A DNA stretch of 7,611 bases from Actinomycetota bacterium (GTDB lineage Bacteria; Actinomycetota; Actinomycetes; Nanopelagicales; Nanopelagicaceae). The notes below the pieces were generated by a model. That model was given only the letters and a program-made list of their open reading frames with translations, did not search any database and was not told where the DNA came from. Shown here in pieces: positions 1 through 5,935 of the stretch. The stretch is taken from positions 1-7,611 of the forward strand of contig CANCUC010000036.1 in assembly GCA_947381255.1 (NCBI GenBank), read 5' to 3'. A program made the translations under genes and the position numbers. Position 1 is the first letter of the stretch; every line of letters begins with the position of its first letter.

Positions 1-618
1 CCTGGAGATGCAATTTTCTTTGCCGCGGGAACCAAGAGCACCTCTCAAGCACTTCTTGGCGCTGTGCGCTTAGAGATTGGTTCGCGTTGCAATCTGATCG
101 CCCCCGATCGCTGGGAGTTCCTGTGGGTCGTTGACGCTCCAATGTTTGAACCAGTAGATGCAGATAATCCTGAGGCAGGATGGACTGCGGTTCATCACCC
201 ATTTACAGGACCAAAGCCAGAGTTCGCAGATACCTTTGATAAGGATCCAGCTAATGCTTTGGCCTATGCCTATGACATTGTTCTCAACGGAAATGAAATC
301 GGTGGCGGTTCAATCCGTATCCACAAGCGTGAGATGCAGCAACGGGTATTTGATGTAATCGGGTTAACTCCAGAAGAAGCGAAGAGCAAGTTTGGCTTCT
401 TGCTTGAGGCATTCAATTACGGCCCCCCTCCACATGGTGGAATTGCACTTGGCATGGATCGCCTCTGTGCACTTTTGACAGGCGCGGATTCAATCCGTGA
501 AGTCATCGCCTTCCCAAAGACTGCTAGCGGGGGAGACCCACTGACTGGAGCCCCAACGCCAATTACACCGGCGCAGCGCAAGGAAGCGGGCGTTGATTTC
601 GTGCCCGAATCCAATTAA
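1..618 (+). CDS. aspS: Aspartyl-tRNA synthetase, C-terminal part (5' end outside window)
   Basis: Class II aminoacyl-tRNA synthetase that charges tRNA with aspartate in the cytoplasm. The frame is open from base 1 and ends with TAA at 616-618, giving 205 codons, roughly the last third of a bacterial AspRS. The first residues (PGDAIFFAAG) fit the end of the GAD insertion domain. The catalytic core then resumes with HHPFTGP, GNEIGGGSIRIH (fragment residues 97-108) and class II motif 3, GGIALGMDRL (146-155), whose Arg contacts ATP. IREVIAFPK and a tail with GAPTPITPAQRKEAGVD match the extension typical of actinobacterial AspRS. The N-terminal anticodon-binding domain, which carries the residues separating discriminating from non-discriminating enzymes, is not in view. 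Whether it also charges tRNA-Asn therefore cannot be told here. Nothing suggests damage; the truncation is only the window edge. Confidence 0.97.
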   Translation, partial: PGDAIFFAAGTKSTSQALLGAVRLEIGSRCNLIAPDRWEFLWVVDAPMFEPVDADNPEAGWTAVHHPFTGPKPEFADTFDKDPANALAYAYDIVLNGNEIGGGSIRIHKREMQQRVFDVIGLTPEEAKSKFGFLLEAFNYGPPPHGGIALGMDRLCALLTGADSIREVIAFPKTASGGDPLTGAPTPITPAQRKEAGVDFVPESN

Positions 619-627
619 TTCGGGTTT
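604..627 (+). terminator. Hairpin overlapping the aspS stop codon, possible weak terminator
   Basis: CCCGAAT (604-610) pairs perfectly with ATTCGGG (618-624) across a 7-base loop that includes the first two bases of the aspS stop codon. Only three T residues follow (625-627), so it is a poor intrinsic terminator by E. coli standards. Actinobacterial terminators often lack a long T tract, and a promoter-like element for the next gene lies just downstream, which makes attenuation or 3'-end protection of aspS mRNA plausible. The pairing is seen directly; the function is inferred. Confidence 0.35.
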
Positions 628-657
628 ACGCGGAAGAAGTTCAGGTAGGCTAAAGGT
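625..657 (+). promoter_or_regulatory. Candidate leaderless promoter for the DUF948 gene and alaS operon
   Basis: TAGGCT at 646-651 fits the actinobacterial -10 pattern TANNNT. Exactly six bases (652-657) separate it from the ATG at 658, so initiation at the usual distance would fall on the A of the start codon and give a leaderless mRNA. A weak -35-like TTTACG sits at 625-630, but its 15-base spacing is short. AAAGG at 652-656 is too close to the ATG to be a useful ribosome-binding site, which fits leaderless translation. The alternative is readthrough from aspS. Confidence 0.45.
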
Positions 658-945
658 ATGGGTCCAGGCGGAATTGCAACCATCATCGCGGCATCAGCGC
701 TGCTGATTGTTGCCGTGGCGATTGCTTACGCGATTGTGCGCGTTGGAAATCTTATCGACGAGGTTGAGAAGACTGTTAAGAGTGTTAATAAGATCGTCTC
801 CACTGCCGAGAATTTCACTGAGAAGGTAACTGGTTCAATCACCACTTTGATCGAGAAGAATTCAGGTTTATTGAAGATCATCGGAACTCTTGCAACCGCA
901 TTTGCTGGGAAGAAATTTTCTCGCTCTGATCGGGAGCACGAGTAG
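658..945 (+). CDS. Small DUF948-type membrane protein
   Basis: Predicted 95-residue protein. A short N-terminus is followed by one hydrophobic segment at about residues 5-28 (Ala/Ile/Val-rich). The next segment, about residues 31-68, is polar and amphipathic, with regularly spaced Val/Ile/Leu (NLIDEVEKTV, KSVNKIVSTA) and looks like a coiled coil or long helix. The tail is basic then acidic (GKKFSRSDREHE). This architecture and the position directly before alaS match the DUF948 family of Actinobacteria. The molecular function of that family is not established, and I assign none. It is shorter than many homologues, which often exceed 110 residues. It is probably anchored in the membrane with the helical part in the cytoplasm, since the charged residues lie after the segment. 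It ends with two in-frame TAG codons (943-948), and alaS begins on the next base, so the two are almost certainly co-transcribed. Confidence 0.8.
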   Translation: MGPGGIATIIAASALLIVAVAIAYAIVRVGNLIDEVEKTVKSVNKIVSTAENFTEKVTGSITTLIEKNSGLLKIIGTLATAFAGKKFSRSDREHE

Positions 946-948
946 TAG

Positions 949-3621
949 GTGGAATCCGCAGAAATTAGAGCGCGTTGGTTGCGCTTCTTCGAGTCCGACA
1001 ATGCCCTGGGGCTGAAGCACACTGTCGTTCCATCGGCTTCGCTGATTGCAGATGATCCCAATCTCTTACTTGTCAATGCTGGCATGGTGCCTTTCAAACC
1101 CTTCTTCCTTGGTGAGGTGAAGGCTCCTTACGCTCGCGCAACATCAGTACAAAAGTGCGTGCGAACCTTAGATATTGATGAAGTGGGTAAGACCACCAGG
1201 CACGCCTCTTTCTTCCAAATGTGCGGAAATTTCTCTTTTGGTGATTACTTCAAAGAGGGCGCAATCACGATGGCGTGGGAGTTACTCACTAAGCCAATCG
1301 CAGATGGTGGTTATGGATTTCCAGAGGAGAAGCTCTGGGTAACTGTTTATCTCAATGATGATGAAGCTGCAGATATTTGGCATAAGAAAGTCGGCGTACC
1401 AAAAGAACGCATTCAACGTCGAGGTATGGCAGATAACTTCTGGTCGATGGGCGTTGCTGGTCCGTGTGGACCTTGCTCCGAAATTTACTATGACCGCGGC
1501 CCAGAATATGGCGCCGAAGGTGGACCCGTCGCAGATGAAGACCGCTACCTCGAAGTGTGGAATTTGGTCTTCATGCAGAACATTCGCGCCGATGGTGGCA
1601 CGAAAGATGATTACCCGATTATCGGTGAGCTTCCTGCAAAGAATATTGATACCGGTCTTGGCCTAGAGCGTACGGCAGCTCTCTTGCAAGGTGTTGAGAA
1701 CATTTATGAGATCGACACGACCATGCAGATTCTGCGCAGAGCGAGTGAATTAGCTGGCGTCACATACGGCAAAGATTCAAAGAGCGATGTTTCTCTACGC
1801 GTAGTAGCAGATCATGCTCGTACGTCGATGATGCTTATAGGCGATGGAGTTTTACCCGGGAATGAGGGACGTGGATATGTATTGCGCAGAATGATGCGCC
1901 GAACTATCCGCAACATGAGAATTCTTGGCGCCCCGGATCACAACTCAAAAGAGTTGTTGATGGCTGCGATAGGTGCGATGTCACCTCAATACCCTGAGTT
2001 ACTCGAAAAGAGTGAGCGAATTGCAGAGGTCACGATCTCTGAAGAAGAGTCATTCCTCTCAACCCTCAAGAGTGGAACTCAAATTTTTGATTTAGCAGCG
2101 AGCGATGTTAAGAAGAGCAAGAGCGCAACGTTGGCCGGCGACACAGTATTCAAATTGCACGATACCTACGGTTTTCCATTTGATCTCACTTTAGAGATGG
2201 CCTCAGAAACCGGTCTTAAGGTTGATGAAGATGGTTTCCGCCGCCTCATGAAGGAGCAGAAGGATCGCGCCAAAGCAGATGCGAAGGCGAAGAAGAGTGG
2301 TCACACAGATCTCTCTGAGTATCGCAAGATTGTAGATACCTTCGGTAAGACTGATTTCATCGGATACAAGCATCAAAGTGGCGAGGCGAAGGTTCAAGCA
2401 ATCATGAGCGATGGTCAGAGCGTCTCTGAGATCGCTGAGGGCGAAGTTGAGATCATTCTTGACCGCACTCCCTTCTACGCTGAAGGTGGCGGTCAACTCT
2501 CAGATGGCGGCGTTCTCGTTCTCTCCGATGGAACGCGAATTGAAATTGATGATGTCCAGGCCCCGGTTCCTGGTTTGTATGTACATAGAGGCTCGATCAT
2601 CTCCGGTTCAGTAAAAGTGAATCAAGATCTCTTCGCTGAAATTGATCATGGGCGCCGTAAGGCAATTTCCCGCGCGCATACTGCAACACATATGGTCCAT
2701 AAAGCTTTCCGTGAAGCCCTTGGGGAGAGCGCAACTCAAGCAGGTTCCGAGAATGCTCCAGGTCGCTTCCGTTTTGATTTCCCAGCAAATGGAGCGGTTC
2801 CTGCCAGCGTTCTCAACGAGGTGGAACATCGTGTCAATTCTCTATTGATTGAAAATCTAGAGATTACTGCCGAGCAGATGAGTCAGAGTGAAGCGAAAGC
2901 AATTGGCGCCATGGCTCTATTTGGCGAAAAGTATGGTGATGTCGTTCGTGTTGTAAGCGTTGGAGATTGGGCCCGCGAACTTTGCGGAGGCACTCACGTT
3001 CACTCTTCAGCCGAGCTAGGTGTTGTGAAACTTCTCAGTGAATCATCTATTGGTGCTGGCGTGCGACGTGTCGAAGCTTTAGTTGGTGCAGATGCATTCT
3101 CTTATCTAGCCCGGGAACACATCCTTCTTAATTCACTTACCGAAATCATCAAGGGTGCCCGAGTTGAGGAATTACCAGAGCGCATCTCAGATCTCCTTGG
3201 AAAGATGAAAACTCTTGAGAAGGAATTAGCCACATTCAAGTCAGCGCAAGCTCTAGCTTCCGTGAACGACCTCGCCAAGAAATTTGAAGAGATAGGAAAA
3301 TTTAAAGTTCTTATCTCACAGGTGGCGGATGGAATATCTGGAGATGATCTTCGCGTCATGGCTTTGGATCTTCGCAATCGTGATGCTAACGCTGTGGTGG
3401 GCTTGCTTTCCGTGGTTGAGAGTCGGGTAGTTCTAGCAGTTGCTGCTACCCCAGATGCAATAGCGTCCGGGATAAAGGCTGGTGCTCTAGTAAAGAGTGG
3501 TTCAGCAATTCTCGGCGGAGGAGGCGGCGGAAAAGATGATTTCGCTCAGGGCGGCGGAAGCGATTCTTCCAAGATTGATTCAGCCATTTCAGAGTTAAAG
3601 GCCGCGATAGGTTCGATTTAA
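949..3621 (+). CDS. alaS: Alanyl-tRNA synthetase, full length, with editing and C-Ala domains
   Basis: Charges tRNA-Ala and hydrolyses mischarged Ser- or Gly-tRNA-Ala in the cytoplasm. At 890 residues it has the normal bacterial length. The GTG at 949 is chosen because the family N-terminus (AEIRARWLRFF, then LLLVNAGMVPFKPFFLG) follows at the expected distance; GGGAG at 932-936 is the nearest purine-rich site but is 12 bases away. The class II core has motif 2 around FFQMCGNFSFGDYF (residues 88-101), FWSMGVAGPCGPCSEI (164-179) and motif 3 GLGLERT (236-242). The editing domain has its metal-binding pairs HTATH (H577, H581) and CGGTH (C679, H683), so proofreading should be intact. A helical linker (about 730-770) leads to the C-Ala domain with a glycine run at 856-861 and FAQGGG at 865-870. 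It lies 3 bases downstream of the DUF948 gene and 3 bases upstream of ruvX. Confidence 0.98.
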   Translation: MESAEIRARWLRFFESDNALGLKHTVVPSASLIADDPNLLLVNAGMVPFKPFFLGEVKAPYARATSVQKCVRTLDIDEVGKTTRHASFFQMCGNFSFGDYFKEGAITMAWELLTKPIADGGYGFPEEKLWVTVYLNDDEAADIWHKKVGVPKERIQRRGMADNFWSMGVAGPCGPCSEIYYDRGPEYGAEGGPVADEDRYLEVWNLVFMQNIRADGGTKDDYPIIGELPAKNIDTGLGLERTAALLQGVENIYEIDTTMQILRRASELAGVTYGKDSKSDVSLRVVADHARTSMMLIGDGVLPGNEGRGYVLRRMMRRTIRNMRILGAPDHNSKELLMAAIGAMSPQYPELLEKSERIAEVTISEEESFLSTLKSGTQIFDLAASDVKKSKSATLAGDTVFKLHDTYGFPFDLTLEMASETGLKVDEDGFRRLMKEQKDRAKADAKAKKSGHTDLSEYRKIVDTFGKTDFIGYKHQSGEAKVQAIMSDGQSVSEIAEGEVEIILDRTPFYAEGGGQLSDGGVLVLSDGTRIEIDDVQAPVPGLYVHRGSIISGSVKVNQDLFAEIDHGRRKAISRAHTATHMVHKAFREALGESATQAGSENAPGRFRFDFPANGAVPASVLNEVEHRVNSLLIENLEITAEQMSQSEAKAIGAMALFGEKYGDVVRVVSVGDWARELCGGTHVHSSAELGVVKLLSESSIGAGVRRVEALVGADAFSYLAREHILLNSLTEIIKGARVEELPERISDLLGKMKTLEKELATFKSAQALASVNDLAKKFEEIGKFKVLISQVADGISGDDLRVMALDLRNRDANAVVGLLSVVESRVVLAVAATPDAIASGIKAGALVKSGSAILGGGGGGKDDFAQGGGSDSSKIDSAISELKAAIGSI

Positions 3622-3624
3622 GCG

Positions 3625-4059
3625 ATGATTAACGGGCGCCGAATTGCTTTTGACTACGGTCAAGTGAGAATTGGCGTAGCGGCAAGTGATATTTCAGGAC
3701 TGATTGCTTCACCTATTGCAACACTTCAGGCTCAAGATCCAGAGCTCACCTCTAAGATAACTGCGCTCATTCATGAGTACGAACCGATCTATCTCGTAGT
3801 GGGCGAGCCGAAACATCTTTCAGGTGCATCCAACCCTTCCTTGGAGGCAGCTCAGCTCTTCGCAGAGTTATTGAGAACCATCACAGAAATTCCGATTCAT
3901 TTCATTGATGAACGGATGTCTACCCTGAGCGCGGCCCGTAATCTTAGGGAAGCGGGACATAACGCCAAGAGCAGTAAAGCATTGATTGATGCAATGGCGG
4001 CGGTATCGATCTTGGAGAGCGCTCTTGCGAAGGAGCGGATTGCGGGTCACCTTGATTAA
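3625..4059 (+). CDS. ruvX: YqgF/RuvX family RNase H-fold nuclease
   Basis: Predicted 144-residue protein of the YqgF (RuvX) family. In E. coli the family is essential and needed for 5' processing of pre-16S rRNA; in Mycobacterium it has been described as a Holliday-junction resolvase, so both names are in use. The RNase H-like fold shows as the first strand with DYG (catalytic D10), VVGEPKHLSG near residues 57-66, the second acidic site FIDERMST (D95, E96) and the last acid in LIDAMAA (D122). Length and motif order are those of the family, with no missing catalytic residue. The ATG lies 3 bases after the alaS stop and has no good Shine-Dalgarno, so it is probably translated by coupling to alaS. 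Its last 8 bases overlap the proposed mltG start. The 16S processing role would fit a translation-centred operon, but that is inference. Confidence 0.95.
   Translation: MINGRRIAFDYGQVRIGVAASDISGLIASPIATLQAQDPELTSKITALIHEYEPIYLVVGEPKHLSGASNPSLEAAQLFAELLRTITEIPIHFIDERMSTLSAARNLREAGHNAKSSKALIDAMAAVSILESALAKERIAGHLD
4030..4035 (+). promoter_or_regulatory. AAGGAG Shine-Dalgarno-like site inside the end of ruvX
   Basis: AAGGAG occurs within the RuvX codons for Lys-Glu near its C-terminus. It is 4 bases from a TTG at 4040 and 16 bases from the TTG at 4052, both in the mltG frame. The first spacing is a little short and the second long, so the motif favours 4040 slightly but does not settle the start. 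It may equally be a chance result of the codons used. Confidence 0.35.
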
Positions 4060-5071
4060 CAAACCAAAGAGACGCAATTTAATATCAGTATTTATTATCT
4101 TGGTCTTACTTCTTGTCACCTTGGTTGTGCAACGAATAATCGTCTCAAACGGCAACTCCGATTTTCCCAAGGGTAATGCTGGCCCCGATGTTCGAATTGT
4201 TGTTACTAAGGGGGAGACAGGAACCGCAATTGCTCAAGATCTCGCCTCTCAACATGTCGTGGCAAACGCTCAGACCCTGATCAAAAAGCTCATTACTCGC
4301 AAGATTGTGGGAATTGCTCCTGGTATTCACCTCGTCCAAAGTGTCATTCCAAGTGATGAAGCGATCCGGCAACTTCTGGATCAAAAGAGGATCATTGATT
4401 CAATTTATGTACTGCCCGGTTCGACCGAGGCAGATATCCTCAAAGAATTGCACCTAGTAACCTCACTCACCCAATCTGACTCTCTATCGACGATCGCGCC
4501 GTACTATGCAAATCCAAGTAATTCGCTAGAGGGGCAATTGGCACCGGTTCAATACTCATTCCAACCGGGCACAACTACACATGATGCCCTCGCAAATATG
4601 GTGAAGACTTTTAGCCAAGAGGTAGCGGCAACGAAGTTGAATCTCGGATATGGAAAGTACTCTCCATATCAAGTGCTAACCATTGCTTCCCTACTTCAGA
4701 TTGAAGCCGACCCCTCGGATTACGGCAAAGTCGCTCGAGTTATTTATAACCGGCTTTCAATCGGAATGCCCTTACAACTTAACTCAACGGTTCAATATGC
4801 CCTTGGATTGCGCGGCCAGATCGGATTAAGTATTAAAGCAACAAAGGTTGAGTCGCCTTACAACACTTATTTACACACTGGATTACCTCCAACTCCAATT
4901 TCCAACCCTTCGCTTTCGGCGATTACTGGAGCTCTCACTCCGGAGAGCGGGGATTGGCTTTACTTCATTACCGTCTCTCCGCACGACACCCGGTTCACTT
5001 CAAGTTTCCAAACTTTCGAAGGGTGGGTTGCGCTCTACAACCAGAACGAGGCAGCCGGAGCTTTTAAATGA
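4052..5071 (+). CDS. mltG: MltG (YceG-like) endolytic murein transglycosylase
   Basis: Membrane-anchored enzyme that cleaves nascent glycan strands and is thought to release or terminate peptidoglycan synthesis. No ATG lies close to the expected start. The TTG at 4052 overlaps the ruvX stop (TTGATTAA) and gives a 339-residue protein, about the E. coli MltG length; TTG 4040 would add four residues, and ATG 3986 would overlap ruvX by 74 bases. From 4052, basic KPKRR (residues 4-8) precedes a transmembrane segment at about 10-30, so the rest is extracytoplasmic. A LysM-like region leads to LEGQLAP (159-165), then the YceG catalytic core ASLLQIEA with E218, matching catalytic E218 of E. coli, then VIYNRL (230-235), GMPLQLNST (238-246), and YNTYLHTGLPPTPISNP. 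The usual Asp in LQxD is Asn244 here. The stop overlaps the aroE start by four bases. Confidence 0.93.
   Translation: MINKPKRRNLISVFIILVLLLVTLVVQRIIVSNGNSDFPKGNAGPDVRIVVTKGETGTAIAQDLASQHVVANAQTLIKKLITRKIVGIAPGIHLVQSVIPSDEAIRQLLDQKRIIDSIYVLPGSTEADILKELHLVTSLTQSDSLSTIAPYYANPSNSLEGQLAPVQYSFQPGTTTHDALANMVKTFSQEVAATKLNLGYGKYSPYQVLTIASLLQIEADPSDYGKVARVIYNRLSIGMPLQLNSTVQYALGLRGQIGLSIKATKVESPYNTYLHTGLPPTPISNPSLSAITGALTPESGDWLYFITVSPHDTRFTSSFQTFEGWVALYNQNEAAGAFK
5057..5060 (+). promoter_or_regulatory. GGAG ribosome-binding site for aroE
   Basis: GGAG sits 7 bases before the aroE ATG at 5068, inside the last codons of mltG. It is the best-placed Shine-Dalgarno in the window and supports 5068 as the start over later ATGs. 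Ribosomes ending on mltG would cover it, so translation is probably coupled through the ATGA overlap. Confidence 0.6.
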
Positions 5072-5877
5072 TTAAGGCGGCGGTACTGGGTTCACCGATA
5101 AGCCATAGCCTCTCGCCTCTTCTTCATAAGAGGGCATATCAGATTCTGGGGGTTGAAGCTTCTTATCAAGCTGTTGAAGTGAGACCGGAGAATGCGAAAG
5201 AGTTTTTCAAGGCAGCGATTGAAGAGAATTGGACCGGTTTCTCGCTCACCATGCCTCTCAAAGAGAGCGTCATTGATGTGGGTGTTGAATTGGGCTTCTG
5301 GGTAGACCCCGTTGCTCAGAAGATGAAATCTGGAAACACCATGCATCGACAAGGGCAGACATTCCAGGTGACTTCAACTGATCGCACGGGCTTCATGCGT
5401 CTCTTTGAAGGCGTTGAGTGTGCAAAGACTTTGATTATTGGTGGCGGGGGAACTGCGCGGGCAGCGCTATCAGCACTTGATGGCCGGGCCGGAGAGATTG
5501 ATTTTCTGCTTCGTTCACCATCAAGGCAAGATGCACTTCTTGAGATTGCCCAAGATAGTTCGCTCTCCTTTTATCCGATGGATCATGCGCTAGATAGTTA
5601 TGATCTTGTGATCTCTACCGTTCCTGCCGGGGTTACCGATGCGATGAGCGAAGCTTTAACTTCAGCCATCCCAACGTTTTGCGAAGTGCTTTACAACCCA
5701 TTTCCAACGAAGCTGCTGGAGCGAGCGAGATCCCTTGGTGCTTCAACCATTGATGGAATAGATCTTCTCGTGGAACAGGCTTTGGACCAGATAGCGCTAT
5801 TTAGTGGAGTTGAATTTGAGTACACCATGATGCGAGATGAACTTCAGAGAGTGGCTAGGACGCATCTAAATTCCTAA
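5068..5877 (+). CDS. aroE: Shikimate dehydrogenase (AroE), divergent actinobacterial type
   Basis: Reduces 3-dehydroshikimate to shikimate with NADPH in the cytoplasm. At 269 residues it has family length. The substrate domain keeps GSPISHSLSP (S14, S16), catalytic K65 in LTMPLKE, N90 in SGNT and D105 in STD. The nucleotide-binding domain has GGGGTARAAL (125-134). The C-terminus retains Q237 in LLVEQALDQ. Several second-shell motifs differ from the textbook form: GxNTD is TSTD (S103), the NRT motif that reads the NADP 2'-phosphate is LRSPSR (R149, R153), and NTTPxG is STVPAG (183-188). The last is familiar in Actinobacteria. The catalytic Lys/Asp pair favours genuine AroE over a paralogue such as quinate/shikimate dehydrogenase YdiB, but cofactor preference cannot be read here. 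Its ATG overlaps the mltG stop (ATGA) and has GGAG 7 bases upstream. The neighbours aroC and aroK support the assignment. Confidence 0.95.
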   Translation: MIKAAVLGSPISHSLSPLLHKRAYQILGVEASYQAVEVRPENAKEFFKAAIEENWTGFSLTMPLKESVIDVGVELGFWVDPVAQKMKSGNTMHRQGQTFQVTSTDRTGFMRLFEGVECAKTLIIGGGGTARAALSALDGRAGEIDFLLRSPSRQDALLEIAQDSSLSFYPMDHALDSYDLVISTVPAGVTDAMSEALTSAIPTFCEVLYNPFPTKLLERARSLGASTIDGIDLLVEQALDQIALFSGVEFEYTMMRDELQRVARTHLNS

Positions 5878-5920
5878 ATTAAGGCGCAAGCGTTATAGGG
5901 ATCGGCAGAGGCGAGGTTTC

Positions 5921-5935
5921 TGACACAATACGCCT
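5921..5935 (+). promoter_or_regulatory. Candidate extended -10, leaderless promoter for aroC-aroK
   Basis: The 58-base gap after aroE contains TGACACAAT (5921-5929), an extended -10 (TGN followed by the hexamer CACAAT). Six bases (5930-5935) separate the hexamer from the aroC ATG, the same spacing as before the DUF948 gene. I see no convincing -35, which extended -10 promoters can lack. The nearest purine-rich site, GAGG at 5913-5916, is 19 bases away, too far for a normal Shine-Dalgarno. AGGCG (5909-5913) and CGCCT (5931-5935) form a short inverted repeat around the hexamer. Confidence 0.45.

Noticed and set aside
307..500. Repeated TTCAATCCGT at two places in aspS
   Set aside because: Both copies encode Ser-Ile-Arg within conserved parts of AspRS; two ten-base copies with no regular spacing are not a CRISPR or mobile repeat.
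726..1097. Antisense open frame of 123 codons across the DUF948-alaS junction
   Set aside because: It lies opposite two well-supported genes, has no family-like sequence and no start signal; it is a shadow of the sense codons.
3514..3560. Glycine-codon repeat at the end of alaS considered as a repeat element
   Set aside because: It encodes the conserved glycine-rich motif of the C-Ala domain and needs no other explanation.
3986..4051. Longer mltG starting at ATG 3986
   Set aside because: It would overlap ruvX by 74 bases and add an Arg/Trp-rich stretch that is just ruvX read in another frame.
3868..4170. Antisense open frame of 100 codons over the ruvX-mltG overlap
   Set aside because: Composition is basic and cysteine-scattered with no recognisable motif, and both sense genes are firmly identified.
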